DNA of 54,655 bases from Liberibacter brunswickensis (GTDB taxonomy: Bacteria > Pseudomonadota > Alphaproteobacteria > Rhizobiales > Rhizobiaceae). Below, in pieces: positions 29,258 to 39,186 of this stretch. A program made the position numbers and the translations under genes. Position 1 is the first letter of the stretch. Each line of letters starts with the position of its first letter. The notes under the pieces are model-generated. The model saw nothing but the letters and a program-made list of their open reading frames with translations, did no database searches and was not told the origin of the DNA. The stretch lies in the NCBI RefSeq assembly GCF_036858155.1, contig NZ_JAAEJX010000011.1, forward strand, positions 1 through 54,655, read 5' to 3'.

Positions 29258-31018
29258 TCAACTCATTTCATGAGGAGATTCAACCCCTATAATGTTAAGA
29301 GCAGAATTAATAACAGAAGATAAAGCATATACCAATTGCAATCTCATCATTGTTAAATCTCTATTATTTTCTTGGATAAACTTTAACTTTGGATTTTCTC
29401 TTCCATGATTCCAATGTCCATGAAAAATGCTAGCAAGATTATACAAATAAAAAGCAAGTTTATGAGGCTCTTGAAAAACGGTAGCATTCTCGATAACACG
29501 GGGATATTCTGCAAGATGTACAATTAATTGCAATTCACTGGCATCAAATAAAAACTCTTGGAAATTTTTATTTTTTTGAAACAAATCAAAATCAATATCT
29601 GGAAAAACATCTTTTGCTTGCCTAAAGATAGATCTACATCTAGCATAAGCATATTGTACATAAAATACAGGATTTTCCTTTGATTGTTCCTTAACTTTAC
29701 AAAAATCAAAATCCAATAATTCTGAATTTTTCCTCCACAACATCATAAAACGCACTGAATCACAACCTACTTCATCAACAACATCCCTTAAGGTTACAAA
29801 ATCCCCTGCACGTTTTGACATTTTGACAGGCATACCATCTCTATAAAGCCTAACTAATTCACATAACATCACATCAATAATATCTTTTTTCTCTGACACT
29901 GCAAAAGCTACTGCTTCAAGACGTTTTACGTAACCACTATGATCAGACCCAATGACATATACCATCTTATCAAAACCACGGCCATATTTAAATTTAAAAT
30001 AAGCAAGATCTGCAGCAAAATAAGTATAAGATCCATCTAACTTAACCAAGGGACGATCAACATCATCACCGACCATTGTTGAACGAAATAGTAATTGTTT
30101 ACGATCTATTTCACATTTTTGATTTTTTGTTGATTTTGGCAGAGGAAGAGTTCCCTCATATATATACCCTTTACGATCAAGGATATCAATTATATCACGT
30201 ATAGGAGAGCAGTCACCATGATGGAAATCGTTTTCCGAAACAAAAATATCATGTTGTACATTAAGAGCTTTTAAATCATCCTTTATAATATGCATAATTG
30301 ATTTTACAGAATAATCTCTAACTATTGGCAACCATTTATCCTCATGGAAATTTAAAAGTTCTGAACCATATTTATCTGATAATTCTTGTCCGATCTTTTT
30401 TAAATAAACACCTGGATATAAACCTTCTGGAATATCAGAATCGTGGATAGAGAATATTTGTTGATAGCGCCAAAATACAGAACGAGCTAACATATCAATT
30501 TGAACACCCGCATCATTAATATAATATTCCCTAGTTACTTCATAACCAGAAAAAGCCATTAGATTAGCAAGCGTATCTCCTACAACAGCACCACGACAAT
30601 GCCCAACATGCATCGGACCTGTTGGGTTAGCAGATACATATTCAATATTAACTTTTATATTTTTTCCAATTAAATTACGACCATATTCTGTTCCACTGGA
30701 CACAATAGAAGAAAGAATTTTACTCAAATAGGAAGAAGATAAAAATAAATTTATAAATCCTTTTCCCGCAATAGATGCAGAATCTACATCAGGATCAAGC
30801 TTTATACGAGAAACAATTAATTCAGCTATAACTATAGGATCAAGATCAAGAGGACGACTCAAAACCATAGCAGCATTAGTAGATAAATGCCCATGAGCAC
30901 AATCTCTAGGACGTTCAATAACAATACGATCTAAAAATTCTTTTTCTAATTCTATTTTAAAATCAATATTTTTAATATAATTTCTCAGACGAACACCAAA
31001 ATCCGCAAAGAGATACAT
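29258..31018 (-). CDS. argS: Arginyl-tRNA synthetase
   Basis: Class I synthetase charging tRNA-Arg. It has the HIGH-type motif HVGHCRGAVVGD, KMSKS-type VKMSKRAG, and the C-terminal anticodon-binding helical domain with a typical MRLQLVYALSSVI end. I use the ATG at 31018 (MYLFADFG), preceded by GGAG at seven bases, rather than the GTG two codons earlier. The product is 586 residues. It lies between dgt and the SPOR-position gene, as in rhizobia. Confidence 0.97.
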   Translation of the reverse strand: MYLFADFGVRLRNYIKNIDFKIELEKEFLDRIVIERPRDCAHGHLSTNAAMVLSRPLDLDPIVIAELIVSRIKLDPDVDSASIAGKGFINLFLSSSYLSKILSSIVSSGTEYGRNLIGKNIKVNIEYVSANPTGPMHVGHCRGAVVGDTLANLMAFSGYEVTREYYINDAGVQIDMLARSVFWRYQQIFSIHDSDIPEGLYPGVYLKKIGQELSDKYGSELLNFHEDKWLPIVRDYSVKSIMHIIKDDLKALNVQHDIFVSENDFHHGDCSPIRDIIDILDRKGYIYEGTLPLPKSTKNQKCEIDRKQLLFRSTMVGDDVDRPLVKLDGSYTYFAADLAYFKFKYGRGFDKMVYVIGSDHSGYVKRLEAVAFAVSEKKDIIDVMLCELVRLYRDGMPVKMSKRAGDFVTLRDVVDEVGCDSVRFMMLWRKNSELLDFDFCKVKEQSKENPVFYVQYAYARCRSIFRQAKDVFPDIDFDLFQKNKNFQEFLFDASELQLIVHLAEYPRVIENATVFQEPHKLAFYLYNLASIFHGHWNHGRENPKLKFIQENNRDLTMMRLQLVYALSSVINSALNIIGVESPHEMS

Positions 31019-31064
31019 AACCACACTCCACTCGATAAACGAAATATTTACTCATTATAGTACT

Positions 31065-32297
31065 TTAATGAAAATTATAATATTCTACTGCAAAATCAGG
31101 GATATAACCAAATAGAATATTGTGTTCATATATTGCATAACCATCTGTCATCCCAACCAGGTAATCTGCAATACGCCGCACTTTTATCATATCATCTACA
31201 TCTTGTTTAAATTCCAATTTATCATATCCTCGCATCTTATATGGATCCGACATATATGCAGAAAAAAGATTTCGAATAACACTATCTATTTGATTACGGC
31301 AATCAATAATGCTAGGATGACGATATACATATTTCAAGAGCATAGACTTAATTTCTTTATCTACTATAGCCATCTCCTCAGAAAAATCTACGATTTGAAA
31401 ACTAGCAGAACGAATATCATTAATTGAGTTAGGCTTTAAGCTCGCTATTCTTTTTTGAGATACTGTTATCACATCTTCAACCATAGCAGTAATCTGCCTT
31501 CTTACAAGCTCATGCACCAAACGCTTTTCATCTAAATCAGCATAAAGATTATGCAATAATTCGATATTATCTTTCAAAAATGACACTTCTTCCATCATAT
31601 CAAAAGTCAATATCCCTGAACGCACACTGTCATCAATATCATGTGCATCATAAGCAATATCGTCAGCAATAGCAGCAACTTGGCTCTCAAGACTAGAAAA
31701 ATTTTCAAGACTCAAACCATGTATATGATAATTATCATAAAACATCTTTGGGATAAGACCATTTCTTACGAAATCTTTTTTTGGAAAAGGACCGTTATGT
31801 CCTAATAATCCCTCTAGAGTTTCCCAAGTAAGATTAATGCCATTAAAATCTGCATAACTGTGCTCTAATTCGGTTACAATACGAAAAGATTGCATATTAT
31901 GTTCAAATCCACCATAAGAAGAAAGAAGATCATGTAAGATACTTTCTCCAATATGGCCAAAAGGAGGATGACCAAAATCATGTGCTAATGCTATTGCTTC
32001 AGCCAAATCTTCATCAATCCTAAGTGCACGTGATAAAGATCTTGCTATTTGCGACACTTCAATAGTATGCATTAAACGAGTACGATAATGATCCCTTTGT
32101 CTCTTAAAAAAAACTTGTGTTTTATCTTTTAATCGACGAAATGCTGTAGTATGAATTATACGGTCGCGATCACGTTGAAATTCAGAACGTGTCATACTTT
32201 TCGGCTCTACATACATTCTGCCTAGACTCTTTGTAGGATCAGCAGCGTATTTAGCTTTTTTTTGATAACCAAATCCTAATTTGCTTTTTATTACCAC
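31065..32297 (-). CDS. dgt: Deoxyguanosinetriphosphate triphosphohydrolase-like protein
   Basis: HD-domain enzyme of the dGTPase family that removes triphosphate from deoxynucleotides. The 410-residue protein has the metal-binding residues in HTIEVSQIARSL, ALAHDFGHPPFGHIGE (HD pair) and DDIAYDAHDIDD. The start is a GTG with AAGGA six bases upstream. It lies 46 nt ahead of argS on the same strand. The divergent erpA gene begins about 90 nt away, so the two share a promoter region. Confidence 0.94.
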   Translation of the reverse strand: MVIKSKLGFGYQKKAKYAADPTKSLGRMYVEPKSMTRSEFQRDRDRIIHTTAFRRLKDKTQVFFKRQRDHYRTRLMHTIEVSQIARSLSRALRIDEDLAEAIALAHDFGHPPFGHIGESILHDLLSSYGGFEHNMQSFRIVTELEHSYADFNGINLTWETLEGLLGHNGPFPKKDFVRNGLIPKMFYDNYHIHGLSLENFSSLESQVAAIADDIAYDAHDIDDSVRSGILTFDMMEEVSFLKDNIELLHNLYADLDEKRLVHELVRRQITAMVEDVITVSQKRIASLKPNSINDIRSASFQIVDFSEEMAIVDKEIKSMLLKYVYRHPSIIDCRNQIDSVIRNLFSAYMSDPYKMRGYDKLEFKQDVDDMIKVRRIADYLVGMTDGYAIYEHNILFGYIPDFAVEYYNFH

Positions 32298-32389
32298 CTT
32301 ATTTCCTTTTTTCTCCTGGTGTCCTAGAATCAGTATTTCATATATACATAAAATATACTATAATAAGAAGTGATATAGTGGAGGAAGAA

Positions 32390-32719
32390 ATGGTTCCTAT
32401 TATAAAGATTACCGATGCAGCTGCCATACGAATTAAAGACATTTTAAAATCCAATAATGACAAAAAAGCTCTTCGCGTTGCCATCGAAGGCGGAGGATGT
32501 TCTGGTTTCTCTTATAAATTTAATCTTGAGTCTAACCAATACGAAGACGACGTAGTATTTAATAAAAACGGCGCTCAGATATTTATAGATAAAACATCAC
32601 TTAAATATCTCATTAATTCAGAAATAGATTTTGTAGACAACCTTTTAAGCAAATCTTTTCAAATAAAAAATCCTAATTCTACAAGCAGTTGTGGTTGTGG
32701 AGTAAGTTTTTCTATATGA
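32390..32719 (+). CDS. erpA: A-type iron-sulfur carrier (ErpA/IscA family)
   Basis: Delivers Fe-S clusters to target proteins. The three ligand cysteines are present: GGGCSGFSY and SSCGCGVSF. The true start is the ATG at 32390 (MVPIIKITDAAA), which has a perfect GGAGG five bases upstream; an in-frame GTG at 32378 lies on that site. The product is 109 residues. It runs into xthA 12 nt later, so the two form an operon divergent from dgt, as in rhizobia. Confidence 0.94.
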   Translation: MVPIIKITDAAAIRIKDILKSNNDKKALRVAIEGGGCSGFSYKFNLESNQYEDDVVFNKNGAQIFIDKTSLKYLINSEIDFVDNLLSKSFQIKNPNSTSSCGCGVSFSI

Positions 32720-32731
32720 GCAAAGAATAAA

Positions 32732-33529
32732 ATGAGCCTATTAAAAATAGCTACTTGGAATGTCAATAGCATAAGAGCACGCATCCATAATCTTATTGAA
32801 TGGATTAAAGATAATGATCCCGATATTATTTGCTTACAAGAAACCAAAACCGATAACAAAACTTTTCCTTTTGAGGCTTTGCAATCTTTTAACTATAATA
32901 TTAAAGCTCATGGACAAAAATCCTACAACGGAGTGGCAATTCTATCAAAACATAATCCTATAGAGGTTTTAACTAAGCTTCCCGGAGATGATATTGATGA
33001 GCAAGCACGATTTATAGAAGCAACTTTCACGATTAATTCCCAAATACTTCGTATAGGGAATATATATTTACCTAATGGGAATCCTGTTATGTCTCCCAAA
33101 TACAGTAATAAAATATCATGGATAAAGAGATTTTTACAATTCGCATCCCAACGACTTGCGTTAGAAGAAATACTTATATTAGCAGGAGATTATAATATCA
33201 TTCCTCAACCATATGATTGCTACGATCCAATAATATGGGAAAGTAATGCATGCTTTCAATTAGAAGTACGTCAATATTTTCAAAAATTACAAAATATTGG
33301 ATTCACGGATGCAATACGCGCTACACATGACACAAATAACCTTTATTCTTTTTGGGATTATTTTGCAAACTCTTGGACAAAAAACAAGGGAGTAAGAATT
33401 GATCACATGATGCTATCCCCAGAAGCTACTTCTTTGCTACATTCAGCTCAAATAAACACAAAACCACGGGGATGGGAAAAACCATCAGATCACGCACCTG
33501 TCATTCTATCATTAGATATTCCTGAATAA
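32732..33529 (+). CDS. xthA: Exodeoxyribonuclease III / AP endonuclease
   Basis: Cleaves abasic sites and trims 3' blocked ends in base-excision repair. The 265-residue protein has TWNVNSIRAR (metal Asn), LQETKTDN (metal Glu), AGDYNIIPQPYDCYDP and the C-terminal RIDHMMLSP and SDHAPVIL with the catalytic His. Active-site residues look intact. It is co-transcribed with erpA. Confidence 0.96.
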   Translation: MSLLKIATWNVNSIRARIHNLIEWIKDNDPDIICLQETKTDNKTFPFEALQSFNYNIKAHGQKSYNGVAILSKHNPIEVLTKLPGDDIDEQARFIEATFTINSQILRIGNIYLPNGNPVMSPKYSNKISWIKRFLQFASQRLALEEILILAGDYNIIPQPYDCYDPIIWESNACFQLEVRQYFQKLQNIGFTDAIRATHDTNNLYSFWDYFANSWTKNKGVRIDHMMLSPEATSLLHSAQINTKPRGWEKPSDHAPVILSLDIPE

Positions 33530-33749
33530 GAAAAAATCATACATCAATATAAATTAATGTACTCCTCTTTTACAAAAATAAAAAAATATTATTTATAAGC
33601 ATACTTGTACAGAACACAATTATTGGGGAAAAATTAACGTGAATATTATCAAATAAATTAATAGTTGCAATACTACAACAAAATTATTTTTTTACACCTC
33701 AAATTACCATTATCTTACAAAGGCATCAAATAAAAAAATCTTAATAAAA

Positions 33750-35804
33750 CTAACTATCTAGAAAACTTCTTAATTTCTTTGAACGACTCGGATGCTTTAA
33801 CTTGCGAATTGCCTTTGCTTCAATCTGACGAATACGCTCACGAGTAACACAGAACTGTTTACCCACCTCTTCTAGAGTATGATCTGTATTCATCCCTATT
33901 CCAAATCGCATACGCAATACTCTTTCTTCCCTCGGAGTCAAAGAGGCAAGAACACGTGTTGTCGTTTCGCGCAAGTTTGCTTGAATTGCAGAATCTACAG
34001 GAGATACGGCATTTTTATCTTCTATAAAATCGCCAAGATGAGAAGTATCTTCGTCGCCTATCGGGGTTTCTAGAGAAAGTGGCTCTTTAGTGATTTTTAA
34101 AACTTTTCTCACTCTTTCCAAAGGCATTGCGAGTTTTTTTGCTATCTCATCAGGAGTAGGTTCACGTTTAATTCTATTTGACATCCTACGTGCAGTTCTA
34201 ACAACCTTATTGATCGTCTCAAGCATATGAACAGGTATTCTAATCGTGCGAGATTGATCTGCGATAGAACGTGTTACTGCTTGTTTAACCCACCACATTG
34301 CATATGTAGAAAATTTATAACCCAAACACCAATCAAATTTTTCCGCAGCTTTCATCAAACCAATATTACCCTCTTGAATTAAATCCAAAAACTGCAATCC
34401 ACGATTTGTATATTTTTTGGCAACAGAAATAACAAGACGCAAATTAGCCTCAACCATTTCCTTTTTGGCTATACTTGCTTCACATGCTCCCTTGCGCACC
34501 ATCGAAACAATATGCCTGAATTCAGAAATAGATATCCCTGTTTCAGATGAGATATCTTTAATTTCATTTCTAATTGTAAGGACAGCATCATTCTCGCAAG
34601 TAATAAAATCTTTCCATCCTTTTTCAGAAAAATCTTTTGCACAATCTACCCATTTAGGATCTAACTCACGCCCTTGATAACGGTCTAAGAAAACTTCTCT
34701 TTTAATCCCATAAGACTGAGCTAATCTTAGAATCTCACCTTCATTTTGCATAATACGCTTAGAAATGTCGTATAGCTGTTCAACTAATAAATCAATACGA
34801 CTTTGATTTAATGAAAGAGATCCAACTAATTGAACTAATTTCTCTTTTAGCATTTTGCATTTTGCAGAGTATTGTTCATCTTTTAATTTTAAACCATCTG
34901 ATGAATTATCTTGGAGCGAACGCAATTCGCTATATGATTCTGCAATTTCATCAAGCGTACCCATTACTTTAGGTCGCAACTGATCCTCCATTGCGGAAAG
35001 AGTATGCGTAGAATCGTCCTCATCTTCATCTAAATTTCTTTCATCATTTTCAATATTTTCTGATGAAGGATTATCATTCTTACTTTCATTTTTATCTTGT
35101 TTTAAAGTGTTTTCAACATCATCTTTTTTTAAAGTATTTTCAACATCATCTTCTTTATCTTTAAATTCATCTTCATGTTTCTGATAAGAATTTTCTCCTC
35201 CATAAAAAAAAGCTCCTTTTGTTCCTGGGTCAATACAAGCCTCCAAATCTATAATCTCGCGTAAAAGCGTAGTACCATCATTTAACTCATCTCGCCAAAT
35301 GATAAGTGCTTGGAAAGTAAGGGGACTTTCACATAGACTTGCCATCATCATAGCTCGACCCGCTTCAATCCTTTTAGCTATAGCAATTTCACCTTCACGT
35401 GATAATAATTCTATAGAACCCATTTCACGCAAATACATGCGGACAGGATCATCGGTACTTCTATCAGATGAATCTTTACGTTTTTGAGATAATACAGACG
35501 TACTACTAGAACCATTGGCTAAATCAAGAGAATCTTCAGATCCATCTTCATCTTCTATATCATCGCCGTCAATTACATTAATGCCCATGTTAGAAAACAT
35601 AGCCATTACTTCTTCAACCTGATCAGAATTTGAATCGTCAATAGACATCACATTATTTAATTCTTCTATAGTAACATAACCACGCTGCTTAGCGAGCTTT
35701 ATAACTTTTTTCCAAGAATCATCTGAAAAATAAAAAGCTAGAGAATCATCCAAATTCTCATGTTCACTATCAGAGTTTCTATTTTTCTTCTTTCCTATTG
35801 TCAT
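33750..35804 (-). CDS. rpoD: Primary RNA polymerase sigma factor (sigma-70)
   Basis: Housekeeping sigma factor. Region 1.1 (GYVTIEELNNV) is followed by region 1.2 (DDPVRMYLREMGSIELLSREGE), a long acidic non-conserved region, then region 2 (KFSTYAMWWVKQAVTRSIADQS), region 3 and region 4.2 (VTRERIRQIEAKAIRKLKHP). I chose the ATG at 35804 (MTIGKKKNRN), which has AAGG eight bases upstream; a TTG seven codons earlier overlaps that area. The product is 684 residues. The non-conserved region carries a 27-bp tandem repeat. The dnaG gene often next to rpoD is not here. Confidence 0.97.
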   Translation of the reverse strand: MTIGKKKNRNSDSEHENLDDSLAFYFSDDSWKKVIKLAKQRGYVTIEELNNVMSIDDSNSDQVEEVMAMFSNMGINVIDGDDIEDEDGSEDSLDLANGSSSTSVLSQKRKDSSDRSTDDPVRMYLREMGSIELLSREGEIAIAKRIEAGRAMMMASLCESPLTFQALIIWRDELNDGTTLLREIIDLEACIDPGTKGAFFYGGENSYQKHEDEFKDKEDDVENTLKKDDVENTLKQDKNESKNDNPSSENIENDERNLDEDEDDSTHTLSAMEDQLRPKVMGTLDEIAESYSELRSLQDNSSDGLKLKDEQYSAKCKMLKEKLVQLVGSLSLNQSRIDLLVEQLYDISKRIMQNEGEILRLAQSYGIKREVFLDRYQGRELDPKWVDCAKDFSEKGWKDFITCENDAVLTIRNEIKDISSETGISISEFRHIVSMVRKGACEASIAKKEMVEANLRLVISVAKKYTNRGLQFLDLIQEGNIGLMKAAEKFDWCLGYKFSTYAMWWVKQAVTRSIADQSRTIRIPVHMLETINKVVRTARRMSNRIKREPTPDEIAKKLAMPLERVRKVLKITKEPLSLETPIGDEDTSHLGDFIEDKNAVSPVDSAIQANLRETTTRVLASLTPREERVLRMRFGIGMNTDHTLEEVGKQFCVTRERIRQIEAKAIRKLKHPSRSKKLRSFLDS
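35104..35157. repeat. Two-copy 27-bp tandem repeat inside rpoD
   Basis: Copies at 35104-35130 and 35131-35157 differ at three positions and keep the frame, encoding about nine residues each (DDVENTLK plus one). They lie in the acidic non-conserved region of sigma-70, where length change should be tolerated. Copy number may differ between strains. Confidence 0.85.
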
Positions 35805-36281
35805 CGCTTTTACCTTGTCCCTCAAAATCGAGATTTACCATTACTTAGAGAAATAATGGACAAAATGCATACTTCACACGATTTTTCCAAAGATTACCTT
35901 ACATAATCATCGTTTTTGAATTTAAACAAAATTTTAACAAACCGAATTAAAAAATAAATATCTCAAATAACCATAAATCCCGTATCTTTATACAAATGAC
36001 TCCTATTGTATTTCTTCAAATTACAAAAATATATACCTATAAAACTTTTCCAAAAAAATTCTACTTAATCTTAAATCATCATGTATTATCATATTTAAAG
36101 AAAATCAAAATAATATTTTTTTATCACTATAGATTTTCTCAAAACAATAGTACTAACATGTATAATAAAAAATCAAAAATTTGTACAACCGACCTAAGTA
36201 TCATTACCAATGATTTTTACAAGATACAATCATATAATCATATAAGAAATATAAATTTATTATCAAAAACAAGGTAATTAT
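35805..36281. other. Divergent intergenic region between rpoD and the quinone oxidoreductase gene
   Basis: About 480 nt. An open frame of 93 codons on the plus strand is present but has Asn/Lys/Ile/Tyr-only composition, no ribosome-binding site and no recognisable protein, so I leave it out. Promoters for both flanking genes must lie here; I could not place them. Confidence 0.5.
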
Positions 36282-37280
36282 ATGTTTTTTTATAAAAAAA
36301 TGCACCATGTTGCAATTTCTGAATATGGAAATTCAGATGTTATGTTTTTAACCGAATCACCAATTCCTAAACCTAAAAGAGAAGAAATTCTCATTAAAGT
36401 TGATGCAATTGGAGTTAATAGACCTGATATCATGCAAAGAAAAGGGCTATACCCTCCTCCTAGAAATGCTAGCACTATACTAGGGCTTGAAGTAGCAGGG
36501 GAAATAGTAGACTTAGGGGAAAACACCATTAATTGGAATATAGGAGATAAAGTATGCGCATTAGTTAATGGAGGTGGATATTCTGAGTATTGCATATCTC
36601 ATCAAGGACATACCCTTCATATTCCAAATGGCTATAATGCAATACAAGCAGCATGTTTACCTGAAGCATTTTTTACAGTATGGGCTAATCTATTCCAAAC
36701 AGCTAAACTACGAAGTAGACAAACAATCTTGATTCACGGAGGATCAAGTGGAATCGGTACTACAGCAATACAATTAGCATCTTATTTTGGAGCAACAGTA
36801 TATACGACAGCTAAATCAGACGAAAAATGCCTCGCCTGCTTAAAACTTGGGGCCAAGTATGCAATTAATTACTTAAAAGAAGACTTTTCAGAAATTATAC
36901 AAAAGGAAACTAAAGGAAAAGGTGTTGACATTATACTGGATATGGTAGGAGCAAATTATCTCGATAGACACCTCAATATTCTTGCAAGGGAAGGACAACT
37001 AATTATCATTTCTTTTTTAGGAGGGAATATTGCAAAAGAGTTTAACCTAAATCCTATAATCTCCAAAAAACTAACTATTACAGGATCTACCTTACGTCGC
37101 CAAACTGATGCAGTAAAACAAAACATTCGTGACGCGTTAAAATTTAAAATTTGGCCTATTCTAAATTCTCAAGAAATTGTTCCAGTAATATACAAAACTT
37201 TGCCATTAGAAGAAGTAATTATAGCTCATAATATTATGGAAAAATCAGAACACATTGGAAAAATCATATTGTTACCATAA
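36282..37280 (+). CDS. Zinc-independent quinone oxidoreductase (PIG3-type MDR family)
   Basis: NAD(P)H-dependent reductase of the medium-chain dehydrogenase/reductase superfamily, 332 residues. It has GVNRPDIMQRKGLYPPP near residue 45, the nucleotide-binding loop HGGSSGIGTTAIQLA (about 150-165), and no structural-zinc cysteine cluster. This resembles PIG3/TP53I3-like quinone reductases. The first ATG has AGG seven bases upstream; an ATG six codons later (MHHVAISEYG) is the alternative. The physiological substrate is unknown. Confidence 0.88.
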   Translation: MFFYKKMHHVAISEYGNSDVMFLTESPIPKPKREEILIKVDAIGVNRPDIMQRKGLYPPPRNASTILGLEVAGEIVDLGENTINWNIGDKVCALVNGGGYSEYCISHQGHTLHIPNGYNAIQAACLPEAFFTVWANLFQTAKLRSRQTILIHGGSSGIGTTAIQLASYFGATVYTTAKSDEKCLACLKLGAKYAINYLKEDFSEIIQKETKGKGVDIILDMVGANYLDRHLNILAREGQLIIISFLGGNIAKEFNLNPIISKKLTITGSTLRRQTDAVKQNIRDALKFKIWPILNSQEIVPVIYKTLPLEEVIIAHNIMEKSEHIGKIILLP

Positions 37281-37432
37281 TCAAAAAGATAAATTTAGAT
37301 GTAAAATACATAGATAAAATACATAATAATGAAGTGATAATTATTTATAAAATATAAAATCATAGATGATACTTACATGGAAATTGTAAATTATTTAGAT
37401 CCTAGCGGACTATACCATGTAGTATAAATTAA

Positions 37433-38845
37433 ATGTTTAAAACAAAATATTTGAAAAAATTAATACTTTTATCAAAAAACGGAAATTTTGCGATTATAAC
37501 AGCTATAATAATCCCAGTCATTCTAATCTTATCATCTGCCTTTATAGTATTTTCTAATGCTATGTCAATCAAATCTACTATAGAATCTTCTGGCGAAGAA
37601 GCATTGAATCGTGGAATATATTTGATTTGTTCTCATGATATTCAACCACCAAACGCCATAGAGCCAATATTAGATGATTTTAAAAAAATCCTTATAAAAA
37701 ATAGTTTTACAGTCGAAGTAGCTGATGATATCAGGAAAAATACTCAAGTCAGTATTTTACCAGACGACCATTCAGATATACAAAAAAAATATATTTTAAA
37801 AATGCATACGAATTATAATAATATGCCATTAAATAAATTCGAAAAATTTTTTATGTTAAAAAAGGAAAATATAGATTTAGGAATTGATGTAGAAGAGATA
37901 TCAAATTGTAGGCACGAAATGATGATAATGTTACATAATCCTCCTAGCATTCACGATACTAAATATGATTATCCCGAATTTATCAAAGCACTTAATTCAA
38001 TTATTGATCATGAAAATGTTCATTTAACAATGATATCTGGATCAATAACGATTACAGGAGCATCGTATGAAACCAAAAGATTTCACAACATCTTCTCTAA
38101 ATTAAGAGCACCGTTTTTAAGGGGATTAGGAAATGAAGAAACCTTATATCATATTGGAATATGCAACGATAACGGTTTGTTCTTCAACTTAAGCTCTGAT
38201 TCATGTGTATTCAATACTATTAATGATCTCTCGTGGAACTTAGCAAATAATTATAAAAAAATCGATACTATTACTAGATTCAATGGTGATACAAGAAGAT
38301 CTAAATACCATGTAATAATATCACATCACACAATCACAGGATCTCAAGCTTATTCATGGAATATAGGTAATGTCCATTTCATTCAAACAAACAATTCCCT
38401 TTTTAATACAATTAGAGCTAATGATCTAATATCAAATACATTCGAAGCAGATATAGAACCACTAATTTATTACCATGGAGAAATTAGTAATTGGCTTAAA
38501 AAAGACATATCCGAAGCTGTTAAAAGAGGAGATTATATAATAATCTGCACCAATGATGTGATGCATGATTCTAATGCTTATCAGAAAAATGCATTACTAA
38601 AACTTCTAGCAGATAATAAAATATCTACGATATTCCAAAACGTATGGAAAAATTCAGACGAAACTAAACTTTTTGATTCTAATGGAAGAAAAGTAACAGT
38701 ATATGGTATAGGAAATGCTAGTAAAAATGAATTTATTATTTTAGAATTCCATAAAAATATAATTTATGTTAAAAATTGTATTATCAAAAACAGAGATCAA
38801 GTTTATGTTAAAAATAAATTATCGCCGATTCATCTAGACAAATAA
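37433..38845 (+). CDS. Tad-type membrane anchor fused to a degenerate calcineurin-like phosphoesterase
   Basis: A 470-residue protein. The N-terminus (KNGNFAIITAIIIPVILIL, about 16-45) has the single-span form of TadE/TadG-like pilus proteins, with the rest predicted outside the membrane. The C-terminal 300 residues follow the layout of calcineurin-like phosphoesterases: FSKLRAPFLRGLGNEE, YSWNIGNVHFIQTN, then NWLKKDISEAVKRGDYIIIC. The metal ligands are missing: GNHD reads GNEE, the GHH-type position reads TND, and the GHxH position reads FQNVWKN. I infer a surface or periplasmic protein that is catalytically inert. It is a single gene with a weak ribosome site; no tad operon is in the window. 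Confidence 0.65.
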   Translation: MFKTKYLKKLILLSKNGNFAIITAIIIPVILILSSAFIVFSNAMSIKSTIESSGEEALNRGIYLICSHDIQPPNAIEPILDDFKKILIKNSFTVEVADDIRKNTQVSILPDDHSDIQKKYILKMHTNYNNMPLNKFEKFFMLKKENIDLGIDVEEISNCRHEMMIMLHNPPSIHDTKYDYPEFIKALNSIIDHENVHLTMISGSITITGASYETKRFHNIFSKLRAPFLRGLGNEETLYHIGICNDNGLFFNLSSDSCVFNTINDLSWNLANNYKKIDTITRFNGDTRRSKYHVIISHHTITGSQAYSWNIGNVHFIQTNNSLFNTIRANDLISNTFEADIEPLIYYHGEISNWLKKDISEAVKRGDYIIICTNDVMHDSNAYQKNALLKLLADNKISTIFQNVWKNSDETKLFDSNGRKVTVYGIGNASKNEFIILEFHKNIIYVKNCIIKNRDQVYVKNKLSPIHLDK

Positions 38846-39186
38846 GCAATGCTTTTATTAAAAGCTTTGGCATAGTAGTTAGTTATATTAAAAAATGAAA
38901 ATTCATAATTATTGCCATTAATTAAACTGACAAAAAAACTTCACACTCAATTATTATAGAAGACATGTTTTAAATCATATATAATTCACAATACCTATAT
39001 GGAAAATAATACTCATTTTTATAGTAGTGATTTCAAACACGTTATTGACTGATGAATAAGTATTCGATATCAATATAACTTATCATGTTTCTAGATGATG
39101 CACTCTCTTTCTATAATATGTTGATTGATGGAGAGCAAAGTGATATATACCGCCATTTGAAATGGTTATAACAGAAGGAAATCGTT
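38846..39186. other. Upstream region of the rplM-rpsI operon
   Basis: A terminator-like dyad, GCTTTT and AAAAGC, lies at 38851-38865, just after the preceding gene. A promoter candidate TTGACT (39045-39050), 17 nt, TATCAA (39068-39073) would give a leader of about 110 nt. A TATAAT at 39112-39117 is a second possible -10 without a good -35. A hairpin with arms CCATTT (39153-39158) and AAATGG (39160-39165) sits just before the Shine-Dalgarno AAGGA at 39175. Ribosomal leaders of this kind often regulate the operon, but I cannot assign a known motif. Confidence 0.45.

Noticed and set aside
35996..36277. A 93-codon open frame between rpoD and the quinone oxidoreductase gene.
   Set aside because: Composition is that of random AT-rich DNA (Ile, Lys, Asn, Tyr, Phe), with no Shine-Dalgarno sequence and no family resemblance.
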